From Rhizobium sp. 32-5/1 (GTDB lineage Bacteria; Pseudomonadota; Alphaproteobacteria; Rhizobiales; Rhizobiaceae), in contig NZ_CP120638.1 in the NCBI RefSeq assembly GCF_029537235.1, positions 3,660,501-3,724,500 on the forward strand: a stretch of DNA of 64,000 nt, given 5' to 3'. The notes beneath the pieces are model-generated. The model saw only the letters and a list, made by a program, of their open reading frames with translations, made no database searches and was not told the origin of the DNA. Below, one piece after another: positions 28,428 to 39,331 of the stretch (the stretch's first letter is position 1; each line of letters begins with the position of its first letter). The position numbers and the translations under genes were made by a program.

Positions 28428-28688
28428 ATGGCGACGTTGAAAGTCACGGCGAAGGGGCAGGTCACGCTCAAGAAGGAAGTGTTGCAGCACCTCGGCGCCC
28501 GACCGGGCGATAGTCTCGATGTCGATCTTCTGCCAAACGGTCGAGTCTCGGTCCATATCGTCAAGCCGGAGAAACACGGCATAGAGGCCCTGTTCGGGAT
28601 GTTTGAAAACAAGACCGGCAGAACAGTTTCGATCGACGAGATGAATGAAGCCATTGAAGCCGGCTGGGCAGGTAAGGTCAAATATTGA
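28428..28688 (+). CDS. vapB: AbrB/MazE-type (SpoVT) antitoxin of a VapBC module
   Basis: This is an 86-residue antitoxin. The first 45 residues are the swapped-hairpin DNA-binding fold (TLKVTAKGQVTLKKEVLQHL, GARPGDSLDVDLLPNGRVSV). The tail (HGIEALFGMFENKTGRTVSI, DEMNEAIEAGW) is the toxin-binding arm. I prefer ATG 28428, seven bases from AGGAG at 28416-28420; ATG 28422 is too close. The stop overlaps the TTG start of the toxin (TTGA). It should neutralise the downstream PIN ribonuclease and repress the operon at the adjoining palindrome. Confidence 0.88.
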   Translation: MATLKVTAKGQVTLKKEVLQHLGARPGDSLDVDLLPNGRVSVHIVKPEKHGIEALFGMFENKTGRTVSIDEMNEAIEAGWAGKVKY

Positions 28689-29086
28689 AAGTCATCGTCG
28701 ATACCGACATTCTGGTCAGAATGTTCACGCGCGATCATCCGGTCGAAAGTCCACGAGCCGAAGAACTGCTCCGAACCCACGACGCAGTGATCTCAAACCA
28801 GACGCTCTGCGAGATGACATGGGTTTTGAAGAAGGCGTATAAATTCACGGCGGCGGAACTGAAGCAGGCGGTCGAAGCTCTGTCGGGTTCCGAGACCGTC
28901 ATCGTTGACCGAGGTGCTGTTGAAAACGGATTGACCTTCATGAACGCCGGCGGCGATTTTGCAGATGGCGTCATTGCGTTTGAAGGCCGGCGGTTGGGTG
29001 GCGAGGTTTTTGCCACCTTCGATCGAAAAGCGGCAAACATCTTGAAACGAACCCATCAGTCCGTCCTGCTGCTGGCTGCGGATTGA
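28685..29086 (+). CDS. vapC: VapC-type PIN-domain ribonuclease toxin
   Basis: This is a 133-residue intact PIN toxin. The four acidic metal-binding positions are present: Asp in MKVIVDTDILVRMFTRD, Glu in NQTLCEMTW, Asp in GGDFADGVIAFEG and Asp in FATFDRKAANI. The start is TTG at 28685 inside the antitoxin stop (TTGA), with AAGG a few bases upstream. It would cleave RNA, commonly tRNA, when the antitoxin is lost. Unlike the vapBC pair at 1040-1707, both genes here are uninterrupted. It is followed at 17 bases by clpS in the same direction. Confidence 0.9.
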   Translation: MKVIVDTDILVRMFTRDHPVESPRAEELLRTHDAVISNQTLCEMTWVLKKAYKFTAAELKQAVEALSGSETVIVDRGAVENGLTFMNAGGDFADGVIAFEGRRLGGEVFATFDRKAANILKRTHQSVLLLAAD

Positions 29087-29103
29087 ACGCGAAAGTGATT
29101 GCG

Positions 29104-29418
29104 ATGGCAGATCAGAACGATACGGTCATCGAGCGGAAGACCCGGTCGAAACCCAAGCTGGAGCGACCGAAGCTCTACAAGGTCATCCTGCTCAACGACG
29201 ATTACACGCCGCGCGAATTCGTGACCCTGGTGCTGAAGGTGGTGTTCTGCATGAGCACTGAGGCCGGCTATCGGGTCATGATGACGGCGCACAAGCTCGG
29301 CTCCTGCGTCGTGGTGGTCTGCGCGAAAGACATCGCCGAAACCAAATCCAAGGAAGCGAACGACCTTGCCAAGGAAGCCGGCTTCCCGCTGATGTTCTCG
29401 ACGGAGCCGGAAGAGTAG
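29104..29418 (+). CDS. clpS: ClpS adaptor protein, ClpS2-like
   Basis: This 104-residue adaptor hands N-degron substrates to the ClpAP protease. The core LYKVILLNDDYTPREFVTLV contains the NDD/TPMEFV-type substrate pocket, with Arg in place of the usual Met gatekeeper (TPRE for TPME). YRVMMTAHKLGSCVVVVCAK and ETKSKEANDLAKEAGFPLMF complete the domain. The RPKLYKV start, the TPRE variant and the FSTEPEE end match the second ClpS paralogue of rhizobia rather than the ClpS1 next to clpA. No clpA is nearby. The start at 29104 (MADQND) is chosen; an in-frame TTG lies at 29083. It follows vapBC on the same strand and may share its transcript. Confidence 0.88.
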   Translation: MADQNDTVIERKTRSKPKLERPKLYKVILLNDDYTPREFVTLVLKVVFCMSTEAGYRVMMTAHKLGSCVVVVCAKDIAETKSKEANDLAKEAGFPLMFSTEPEE

Positions 29419-29445
29419 GGGCGACGCCGCTGTTGAAAGGCGAAA

Positions 29446-30171
29446 TTACTCGCCCCTGTCGCCGCCGCCGAAGAGCTTCTTCAGCATATCCGCCATCGGC
29501 CCGGTGGTCGGCAGCTTTTGGGCTGGGCGCTGTTGTTGGCCTGACGGATATGGGATCTGCCTGCGCCCTTGGGTTTGGCGGGTGCTGCTTCCGGCTCCAG
29601 CTTGCCGCCGGTCGCGAGCGCAATCTTGTTCATGAACTGCGAGTCCTCGGCCTTGACCAGCATGTCGGCGTTGTCGGCCAAGGCATCGAGCAGGGGCTCC
29701 AGCCACGTCCGGTCGCTCTTGGCAAAATCACCGAGAACATGGCCTTGGACCCGTTCCTTCGAGCCGGGATGATCGATGCCAAGGCGAAGGCGGCGGTATT
29801 CCTTGCCGATATGCGCGTCGATCGACTTGATGCCATTGTGCCCGCCATGGCCACCGGCAGTCTTGATGCGGGCCTTGCCGGCGGGAAGGTCCAGTTCGTC
29901 GTAGATTGCAAGCACGGCGCCCGGTGTCAGCTTGTAGAAGCGCATGGCCTCGCCGACCGATCTCGCCTGAAAGGTTCATGAAGGTCTGTGGCTTGACGAG
30001 CAGGACTTTCTCGCCGCCGATATCACCTTCGGCAATGAGCGCCTTGAACTTCTTGCTCCAGGGCGAAAAAGTGTGACGGCGATGAATGGCGTCTACGGCC
30101 ATGAAGCCGATATTGTGCCGGTTGCCGGCATATTGGCTGCCCGGGTTCCCAAGGCCTGCGAAAATCTGCAT
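29446..30171 (-). pseudogene. pth: Peptidyl-tRNA hydrolase, frame broken twice
   Basis: The enzyme frees tRNA from stalled peptidyl-tRNA and is normally essential. From ATG 30171: [20 protein letters not shown], with the catalytic His in GNRHNIGF, then [15 protein letters not shown]. Frame changes near 29958, where an apparent extra A lies in GAGATCGG, and resumes [20 protein letters not shown], with the second catalytic residue in [22 protein letters not shown] and [12 protein letters not shown] follow. A second change lies near 29517 (CAGCCCAAAAG, one C short) and leads to QKLPTTGPMADMLKKLFGGG. Restored length is about 241 residues, normal for rhizobia. An essential gene broken twice argues strongly for sequence error. 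Confidence 0.9.
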
Positions 30172-30277
30172 GACGGTCTCTTCCGGAGTGCATCGAAGGG
30201 CGCTCTATGCGCTGCCTTTAAACTGTCTTCCATCGCTTCGACAGCCGGAAGTCAACCGTGACAGGGCGTCCGCGGTT

Positions 30278-30990
30278 TTATTTTTCAGTCTTTTCGTAGC
30301 GCTTGTAGATTGCGGCCTGGCTCCCGTCGGCGATCATGACGTCAAGCCGGGACTGCATTTTGGCTATAAGCGCGTCCGGAACTTGAAGGTTGCAGGCGAT
30401 GCCGGCCCGTGTGCCTTCCAGATCGAGGACGGCTTCGATAGGCTCCCCGTCTGCCGCAGGTTTTCGTACGTGGTCTTTGTCATGATTACCAGTTGCACGC
30501 GATCGCTCAGGAGCTTTTTCAGAGAAACCTCAAGGCTCGGAGCGCTGTCGAGTTGCGGAAAGCCCTGCTGCTTTGCGTAGGTTTCCGCAGAGTCATCGCG
30601 GTGCACGCCAATTATGAAGCCCTTTGCCTCATCAAGGGTTTTTGGCGCAAATGGCTGACCGGCCTTGCGCACCATGATCATGATGTCGAGCACGAGCGGT
30701 TGAACCCATTTGAACTTCGCCTTACGCTCGGGCAACAACCCCGTCGTGAAAACGCAGGTGTCCCGCGTGGTTTCGGCCAACGAGAACGCCCGCGCCCAGG
30801 GCTGCATTTCCAGGGTGAAACCGACACCGATATCATCCATGATCGCGCGCACCTGATCGACCGATATGCCTTTAAGCTCGCTGCCCTCGGTATAGGAGAA
30901 CGGCGGATAGTCCTCTGTCAAAAAGTGCAGATCTTCGCCATATGCGGATGAAGACAAGAAAGCGAACAGAGCTGCGGTGATAATTTTCAT
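30278..30990 (-). pseudogene. Periplasmic amino-acid-type binding protein (paralogue 1), frame broken once
   Basis: This is an extracellular solute-binding protein family 3 member of about 237 residues with a signal peptide (MKIITAALFAFLSSSAYGED). Domain marks are LHFLTEDYPPFSYTEGSELK, ISVDQVRAIMDDIG, LEMQPWARAFSLAETTRDTC and KKLLSDRVQLVIM. After NLRQTG the frame changes near 30441 (ACGGGGAGCC, one G short) to EPIEAVLDLEGTRAGIACNL and SQAAIYKRYEKTEK. No ABC permease or ATPase gene is nearby. It is a tandem paralogue of the next gene upstream. Lone family 3 proteins can act as sensors or belong to a distant transporter; the ligand is unknown. Confidence 0.8.
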
Positions 30991-31070
30991 AGGGGTTTCC
31001 TGTCGGGAGCGGCATTATGCTGGGAGATGCAGGCGTTATCGTTGTCCTCGAAAGGAACCGCTAGCGGAAC

Positions 31071-31787
31071 TTATTTGTCGGATCGCAAACCATATTTTTC
31101 AAAAATGCGGTCCTGGGTGCCATTTTTGATCAGTTTGTCCAGTTCTGTTTGCATGGCTCAGAATCGTCGTATCCGCAACGGCAAGATTGCAGGCAAAGCC
31201 GTAGAGCTTGCCATCCAGCGTCAGGGCGGCTTCGACTTGCGTGCCTTCAGTGCGCATTGTCTCAAATGTCTTTTCCGAGGTCATCATCAGATCGATGCGA
31301 TCACTCAGAAGCTTCTTCAGCGTCGCTTCCATATCTACGGCCAGATCGATTTTGGTAAAATTGTTGTTTCGGAGATAGGCGCTGGAAAAATCCTCGCGCT
31401 GTGTGCCGATGGTGAAACGCTTTGCATCTTCAACATCAAGAGGATTTACGGATGACCCCGCCTTTTTCAGCATAACCATTCTATCGACCAGCAGCGGCAT
31501 CACCCATTTGAACCGCGCGGACCGTTCGTGGTCATGGCCAGTCGTGAACACACAGGTGGATGGCTGGCTTTCCGCCATGGAGAAAGCGCGGGCCCACGGA
31601 AGGATTTCGATCGAGTATTCGATGCCGAGGGCTGTCATGATAAGATCGGCCTGCTCAACGGATGCGCCGCTGGGTTTTCCATCGTCGCTGAAATTATAGG
31701 GCCGGTACTCCTCTGTCAGGAGCTTGAGCGGCTCGGCCTGTGCAATGCCAAAAAGCAAAGAACGAGTGCGAAAGCGAGGTATTTCAT
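31071..31787 (-). pseudogene. Periplasmic amino-acid-type binding protein (paralogue 2), frame broken twice
   Basis: This second family 3 binding protein (about 239 residues) starts at ATG 31787 with MKYLAFALVLCF. The frame then changes in a T run near 31751 (one T short) to GIAQAEPLKLLTEEYRPYNF. The body parallels its neighbour: IEILPWARAFSMAESQPSTC, VFTTGHDHERSARFKWVMPL and LKKLLSDRIDLMM. A second break near 31154 (AGCCATG) leads to MQTELDKLIKNGTQDRIFEK and YGLRSDK. The order of conserved blocks is the same as in paralogue 1, showing tandem duplication followed by wide divergence. It lies 23 bases downstream of the GGDEF-EAL gene on the same strand. Confidence 0.8.
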
Positions 31788-31810
31788 ACCTGTTGCCTTT
31801 CGAGGTTTCC

Positions 31811-34199
31811 TTACGCCAGATTGCTGGCCTTCGCTTCGGAACTTGTCTCGAGCAATTGTAGCATGTTTTCGATCGGCATGGGTCTGGCGAATAGATAGCC
31901 CTGACCGTAGTCGAGGCCGAGTTTTCGCAACAGTTCCCACTGATCCTTCGTCTCGATCCCCTCCGCGACCACCGTGCAGCCCATCTGGTGCGAGATCGTG
32001 CGGATACCCTTGATGAGCATGCGGCTCTTGCGGCGGACATCCGCAGTGCCGGTGCTGAGCGAACGGGTGAAAGACTGATCTACCTTGACGATATCGACCG
32101 GAAATCTGTTGAGATAGCTCAGCGACGAATAGCCGGTGCCGAAGTCATCGAGCGCGATGCGACAGCCGAATTCGCTGAGCTGTTTGAGGACCGCGTGGAT
32201 ATGCGGATTATCGAGCATCAGGACCGCCTCGGTGATTTCGACGACGATCCGCTTGGGCGAGATATGGTGCTTGAGGAGGAGGGCGGCGAGCTTGTGCGGC
32301 AGCGTTTCCTCGAATTGCAGCGGCGAAAAATTGACGGCGAGATAGGTTTCCTGGGTGCCGTCGAGCAGCGAGATGCGCGCCAGATTATGGATCGCCTTTT
32401 CGAGGATACGCTCGCCGACAAGGGCGATCGTGCCGGTTTCCTCGGCAATGCCGATGATCTTGGCAGGTGGCAGAATGCCTTTTTCCGGATGATTGAGCCG
32501 CATCAACGCCTCGAAACCGGCGATCCGCCCGTCGCTCAGGCTGACGATCGGCTGCAGATAGGCCTCGAACCAGTCCTCCTTCAGGCCGCATTCGATATAC
32601 TGCTCGATTTCGTGCCGCTCGCGGGCGGTGTCCAGCATGCTGGCGTCGAAGATCTGCATGCCGTTCTTGCCGTCGCGCTTGCGGGCATACATGGCCATGT
32701 CGGATTTCAACAAAAGTTCGGCCGCGTTGGCCGCATGGATCGGATAGAGCGCTATGCCGACGCTGGAACTGACCGAGAGTTCGGCACCCTCGATGACGAT
32801 CGGTTCACGCAGGCTAGCGCAGATGCGCTCGCCGATCTCGCTTGCAAGCGCTTCTACTTCCTTGGCGGTGACGAGAATGGCGAATTCGTCACCCCCAGGC
32901 GTGACATCGTATCGTCGGGCCGCAGCGTCGTCTTGATACGGGAGACGACCTGGCGCAGAACTTCGTCGCCCGCTGCATGGCCGAAATTGTCGTTGATCCA
33001 CTTGAAACGGTCGAGGTCGATGAAGATGCAGGCGAGTTCCGTCTCGCGTTCATCGGCCGTGCGGATGCTTTTGTCGAGCGCAGCCTCGAACCCCTGGCGG
33101 TTCAGGAGGCCGGTGAGGTGGTCGGTGATCGCCTGGGCGTGATTGCGGCTTTCGGCCTGCTTCAGTTCGGTAACGTCCGTCATCACCGACAACGAGATGC
33201 TGCCGCTGGCGTCTTCCGTCGCTGATTTCATCTCCAGGATGAGGACCACCATGGATGTCCCGTTTGCCTTGATGAAGGGGACGGTGACTTCGCAGATATT
33301 GGCATGGGTCGCGTTCACATTGGCGCTTCTGGCCCGGTAGGTCTCGTGCCAGTGTTCATCAACGAAATCGGTGAAAGCGCGACCGATGACATCGTTGCGC
33401 GCATAGCCGGTGGCAACCAGCCAGTAATCGCTCACAGCTGTGATCATGTTCTCAGCATTGAGCGAAAACAGCATTGCCGGCGTCAGGTTATAGATGTCGG
33501 TGGCGCGGCCATGCGCCAGCTTCAACTCGTTCTGCTCGTTTTCGAGCCTGTTCTGCATTTCGTTGAAGTTCTGGGCGAGATTACCCATCTCGTCGTCCGA
33601 CGTCCAATCGACATGGTGGCGCGAGCCCAGCCGACGGGTGGCTTCGATGGCAGCGGTCAACCGCATGAGCGGCCGCATCACGGTGATGCGGTTTCCGATA
33701 ATGGCAGAGGCGAAAACGATACCGACGGCGAAGATCAGAATTGCGAAAACGCTGAGTTCGTCCTTGCTGAAGCGCGAAAGCAGGCCGGGTGTTGCAACCC
33801 AAATATCGATGTTGCCGACTTGCCGCGGGCCGCTTGGAGCGTCGTAATAAATGGCCGTTGCAAGCGAGGAATGCGGTACCGTCGAGGGAGCCGGCCTGGT
33901 GGCAGCTGTACGGAGATCGTTGAAGAACTGTCCTTGATATAAACCGATATGACATTTGGATCGTCGGTGAGAGATCTGGCAATCTGCGCTACGCTGTCTG
34001 CATCAAAGTCCCAAAGAGGTTTCCCCAGCGCCTTGGCACTGGCCTCCATCAAGCCATGGGCAGTCTGAATGCGCTCGCGCGCCAGGCGCTCAGACGACAG
34101 GGATAAAAACAGGACGAGCAGAGGTGCGACGAAAACCAGCATCGAGGCACAGACGATCGCGATAAATCGATTTTCGACGGAATGCATCATCGTTTGCAC
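31811..34199 (-). pseudogene. PAS-GGDEF-EAL membrane protein (c-di-GMP turnover), frame broken twice
   Basis: The restored protein has about 796 residues. A first transmembrane helix (residues about 12-33) and a periplasmic sensor of about 115 residues are followed by a second helix (AILIFAVGIVFASAIIGNRI). HAMP comes next (RPLMRLTAAIEATRRLG), then PAS (TDIYNLTPAMLFSLNAENMI), GGDEF (LTGLLNRQGFEAALDKS and GGDEFAILV) and EAL (AGFEALMRLNHPEKG, EITEAVL, DDFGTGYSSLSYL, VVAEGIETK). One break lies in the sensor near 33930 (GTTCTTCAACG, one T short). The other lies exactly at the GGDEF motif near 32897 (CTGGGGGTGAC, one G short). EAL residues look intact, so it may make or degrade c-di-GMP. Two periplasmic binding-protein genes follow directly. 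Confidence 0.88.
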
Positions 34200-34385
34200 T
34201 CCGGCGGTTTGCTACTCAAAATTGTCATTTAGGATTCTCGTACAGTAAATGCCGTTGCAATCCCCCACCATCAAGACACCACTAAATTCTTAAATGTTGC
34301 TGAAATTCATCCATCAAAAATTGTTGGGTGGGGCGAAATCAGGGCTCGATGCCAAAATAAAGGCAATACACGCAGCAACAAAAAA

Positions 34386-34410
34386 CCCGCCCACGCAGAT
34401 GCGGGGCGGG
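34386..34410 (-). terminator. Rho-independent terminator of rplY
   Basis: On the minus strand CCCGCCC (34410-34404) pairs with GGGCGGG (34392-34386) over an 11-base loop and is followed by TTTTTTGTTG. It lies 64 bases past the rplY stop. Confidence 0.88.
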
Positions 34411-34474
34411 CTGTCTGGACGATGGATTGCTGCCTTCAGCTTTTCTGAAAACGCGGCCCCATATATAAAGCTTA

Positions 34475-35077
34475 TCAGGCTTCGACTTCGGCTTCTTCGG
34501 TCGTGCCGCCAGCAGGCTGGGCGATCGTGGCGATCGTGAAGTCGCGGTCTGTGATGACAGGGGTCGCGTTCTTCGGCAGCTTGATGTTGGAGATGTGAAT
34601 GCCGTCGCCGATCTTGAGGCCGGTCAGGTCGGCCGTCAGGAATTCCGGGATATCGTCGGCCGGAACAACCATTTCGACTTCGTGACGAACGATGTTCAGA
34701 ACGCCGCCGATCTTGATGCCCGGGGACTTTTCTTCGTTGATGAAGTGAACCGGAATTTCAACGGTGACGACGCTGTCCTTCGAAACGCGAAGGAAGTCGA
34801 CGTGCATGGTGAAATCGCGGACCGGATCGAGCTGGTAGTCCTTCGGCAGAACCCGGATCTTCTCGCCGCCGACGTCGATCGTCGCGATCGTGGTCATGAA
34901 ACCACCGGCGTGAATCTTCAGGGTGACTTCCTTGGAAGACAGGGAGATCGAAATCGGAGTCTGCTTGTCGCCATAGATGACAGCAGGAATAAGACCGTTG
35001 CGGCGCAGTTCACGGGAGGACCCCTTACCAACCCGTTCGCGCGTTTCGGCCTTGAGCTCATAGGATGCGTGGCTCAT
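34475..35077 (-). CDS. rplY: 50S ribosomal protein L25/general stress protein Ctc
   Basis: This 200-residue protein is the long form of L25. The N-terminal 5S-rRNA-binding domain reads [20 protein letters not shown] and [23 protein letters not shown]5/Ctc C-terminal domain from about residue 95 includes [20 protein letters not shown] and [16 protein letters not shown] Glu-rich tail ends the chain. It binds 5S rRNA in the large subunit. In rhizobia pth usually follows directly; here the GGDEF-EAL and binding-protein genes separate them by about 4.3 kb. Confidence 0.95.
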   Translation of the reverse strand: MSHASYELKAETRERVGKGSSRELRRNGLIPAVIYGDKQTPISISLSSKEVTLKIHAGGFMTTIATIDVGGEKIRVLPKDYQLDPVRDFTMHVDFLRVSKDSVVTVEIPVHFINEEKSPGIKIGGVLNIVRHEVEMVVPADDIPEFLTADLTGLKIGDGIHISNIKLPKNATPVITDRDFTIATIAQPAGGTTEEAEVEA

Positions 35078-35316
35078 GGTCGTACCTTTCTAGTGTTATT
35101 GGAGAGTTTGCCGATCCAAAGGTGGTCCGGGAAACCGAGACCGGTTAAAGCCTCATCCGCGTTTGCCTCCAAGGGTGTCCGCGCGGACGCGGGGTCCATA
35201 ACCGTAAACGACCCGAAATGCAAGCCAGGCAGGGATTTGCGAGAACATAAGCCTTAGGTGAGCCAGCTTGACGGATTGGGATCGTCAAACGGCCCTGCCG
35301 CAGAGCCGCACATCAT

Positions 35317-36501
35317 TCAGCGCTTCCACCGTCGCGTGAATTGGGCGAGCCCCAGCATCAACCCACCGGCCAAGAGCCCCCAGAAGGCGCCGGAGATCCC
35401 GGCGAAGCTGACGCCTGATGCCGTGACGAGAAAGGTGACGGCCGCCGCCTCCCGGCTGTCCGGCTCCTTGAAGGCCGCCATCGCCGACCCGGCGAAAGCC
35501 GCTATCAACGCAAGGCCGGCCACCGCCTGGATGAGGATGGGCGGAGCCAAGCCGACAAAGGCGGTGACTGATGCCGCGAGCAGCCCGAAGATCACATAGG
35601 TGACACCTGCGACGATCGCCGACCAGTAGCGGCGCGCAGGATCCGGATGGGCGTCGCTGCCGGCGCACATCGCAGCGGTAATCGCCGCCAGATTGACGGC
35701 ATGGCCGCCAAAGGGTGCGCTGAGCAAAGAAAACACGCCGGTTACTGCAAAGAGCGGGCCGGGCTTCGGCTCGTAGCCGTTGACCTGCAGCACGGCGATG
35801 CCGGGAATGTTTTGCGAGGCCATGGTGACTATGAACAGCGGCAGGGCAATGCTGACCAGCGCTTCGAGATTGAACACGGGGCTGATGAATTCGGCCTGCG
35901 GCAAAAGCGTTCCGGAGAATTTTGCGAGCGCTTCTGGCGGGATATCGACACCGAAGATCAGCACCAGAACGAATGCGGCCAGCGCCGCCGGCACGGCAAA
36001 GAGCCGGTTGATGCTGCCGACGACCACGAAGGCCAGCACGATCGGCAGGCCGAACAGCGGATTGAAGGCGATGGCCTTGACCGGCGCAAAGCACAGGCCG
36101 ATCAGGACGCCGGCCAGCATCGCATTGGCAAGGGCTGCGGGGATAGCAGCCACCATGCGGCCGAGCGGCTTCCAGAGGCCGGCAATGACGATCAGCACGG
36201 CACAGACCAGAAAGCCACCGACCGCCGCGTTGAAACCACCGGCGACAACACCGGAACTTGCCAGAAGTGCGGCACCCGGCGTCGACCACGCGATGCTGAC
36301 CGGCAGACGGGTCGCAACGGAGAGCACGATGGCGCAAAGCCCCATGGAAATCGACAGCGCCATCAGGCCGGACGCGGCCTGTGCTTCCGTTGCGCCCACC
36401 CCTGTCAGGCCGTGCAGCACGACGGCGAAGGAACTGGCAAAACCGACAAAGGCAGTGAGCAGGCCCATAAACAGGCTTTGCAGGGAAAATTCGCGGAGCA
36501 T
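35317..36501 (-). CDS. benE: Benzoate/H+ symporter BenE family
   Basis: This is a 394-residue inner-membrane transporter with about twelve hydrophobic segments. Family blocks include LREFSLQSLFMGLLTAFVGF, PVSIAWSTPGAALLASSG and the re-entrant region FGGHAVNLAAITAAMCAGSD with PDPARRYWSA. BenE proteins import benzoate with protons, but no benzoate catabolic genes are nearby, so the substrate here is open. The start at 36501 (MLREFSLQ) follows homologues; an in-frame ATG at 36639 would add 46 residues without support. It diverges from the GAF/Fis regulator. Confidence 0.9.
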   Translation of the reverse strand: MLREFSLQSLFMGLLTAFVGFASSFAVVLHGLTGVGATEAQAASGLMALSISMGLCAIVLSVATRLPVSIAWSTPGAALLASSGVVAGGFNAAVGGFLVCAVLIVIAGLWKPLGRMVAAIPAALANAMLAGVLIGLCFAPVKAIAFNPLFGLPIVLAFVVVGSINRLFAVPAALAAFVLVLIFGVDIPPEALAKFSGTLLPQAEFISPVFNLEALVSIALPLFIVTMASQNIPGIAVLQVNGYEPKPGPLFAVTGVFSLLSAPFGGHAVNLAAITAAMCAGSDAHPDPARRYWSAIVAGVTYVIFGLLAASVTAFVGLAPPILIQAVAGLALIAAFAGSAMAAFKEPDSREAAAVTFLVTASGVSFAGISGAFWGLLAGGLMLGLAQFTRRWKR

Positions 36502-36685
36502 GGGAGTGGTGACCGGATGCAGTTGGCAGGATGAGATGCTGCCTATCACACTCCCGTGTCGGCGCGAAAGCGCCACCAGCGAGATCGTCCCGAAACTGAG
36601 AACGAACCTTGGACCTTCGTCAGGATAGACGTGGAACAATAAACCCCTATATTGGGGTTTTGTCGGCTTTCAGGGAGGGAGGCAG

Positions 36686-37633
36686 ATGAACCATTCCGAT
36701 CACGTCCAAACCATCGCACAGCAGGCATCGGCGGCGGCAAGCTCGCCGATCGCCGCCTCGTGGCGGCGCTGCATGACGCAGCATGGCCTTTCTCCCGAAG
36801 AGATGCGCACGCCGATCCGGCTGTCCGATGCAGAATTCAGCGTGGCGAAGGAGCGCTCCGGTGCCTTGCTGGAGGAGGCGTCGAGCGAACTTGACCGGTT
36901 GTTTTCGACAGTCGGCAAGGCCGGCTGTTGCCTTTTGCTCACCGACGGGCAGGGCGTGGCGCTCGATCGCCGGGGTGCAGCCGGCGACGACAAGGATTTC
37001 CGCGGCATCGGGTTGTGGTCGGGCACGCTGTGGAGCGAGGCGAGCGTCGGCACGAACGGCATCGGTACGGCGATTGCCGATGAACGGGCGGTGATCATCC
37101 ATCGCGACCAGCATTTTCTCACCCGCAATACCGGCCTTTCCTGCGCCACCGCGCCGATTCGCGACCATAAAGGCCGGATAACCGCGGCCATCGACATTTC
37201 CACCTGCCGCGACGATGCCGGCGATATGGCCATGATGATCCTTTCGCAGGCGGTGCGCGATGCCGCCGCGCGGATCGAGGCGAACCTTTTCCACCGCGCC
37301 TATTCCGGTGCCCGCATCCTGCTGGTGCCGGCCGAAGGAAAATCGGCGCCGGCCCTTCTGGCTATCGACCGCGACGATCTGGTGCTCGGTGCGACACGGG
37401 CAGCACGGTTGCGGCTCAACATCGATGACCGCCGCATTGAAGCCGGCATTGCAGCGGCCGATCTTCTGGGTGAGGAGGCCGGTGGTGGCTGCAGCGACCT
37501 GCCGGATGCGGAGCGCGCAGCCTTGCGCCGCGTCCTGTCCCGCGCCGGCGGCAACGTCTCGCAAGCGGCCGAAATGCTCGGCATCAGCCGCGCGACGCTC
37601 TATCGCAAGATGCGCCGGCTCTCGCTCAACTGA
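36686..37633 (+). CDS. GAF-domain/Fis-type transcriptional regulator (AcoR-like, without AAA+ domain)
   Basis: This is a 315-residue regulator. The N-terminal part (PIAASWRRCMTQHGLSPEEM) and the GAF-like domain (DGQGVALDRRGAAGDDKDFR, SVGTNGIGTAIADERAVIIH, LSCATAPIRDHKGRITAAID) are those of AcoR, the activator of acetoin and aldehyde catabolic genes. The C-terminus is a Fis-type helix-turn-helix (AALRRVLSRAGGNVSQAAEM, LGISRATLYRKMRRL). The central AAA+ module that full AcoR uses to open sigma-54 promoters is absent. It therefore probably acts with the main sigma factor or as a repressor. It is adjacent to and codirectional with the aldehyde dehydrogenase gene, the likely target. An aldehyde or alcohol could be the ligand. 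Confidence 0.88.
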   Translation: MNHSDHVQTIAQQASAAASSPIAASWRRCMTQHGLSPEEMRTPIRLSDAEFSVAKERSGALLEEASSELDRLFSTVGKAGCCLLLTDGQGVALDRRGAAGDDKDFRGIGLWSGTLWSEASVGTNGIGTAIADERAVIIHRDQHFLTRNTGLSCATAPIRDHKGRITAAIDISTCRDDAGDMAMMILSQAVRDAAARIEANLFHRAYSGARILLVPAEGKSAPALLAIDRDDLVLGATRAARLRLNIDDRRIEAGIAAADLLGEEAGGGCSDLPDAERAALRRVLSRAGGNVSQAAEMLGISRATLYRKMRRLSLN

Positions 37634-37813
37634 CGCCTTGGCAACTGATCAAAAGTCGACCTTCTTGCGCTGCAGCATGGAATGCAGTCTACACCTGTCG
37701 CATATCTGAAACACATCGCGCCATGCCGGCATCCTGCGGCACTACCGCTTTTGGCCGATCCGGCGCACCGTCCTTCCAGCAGATGTGGAGTCTGTTTTTT
37801 GGGAGGAAATTTC

Positions 37814-39322
<1,509 letters not shown>

Positions 39323-39331
39323 TCTTGCTTT

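Noticed and set aside
31988..33142. A 384-codon plus-strand frame opposite the GGDEF-EAL gene.
   Set aside because: It is a shadow frame; conserved GGDEF and EAL motifs lie on the minus strand.
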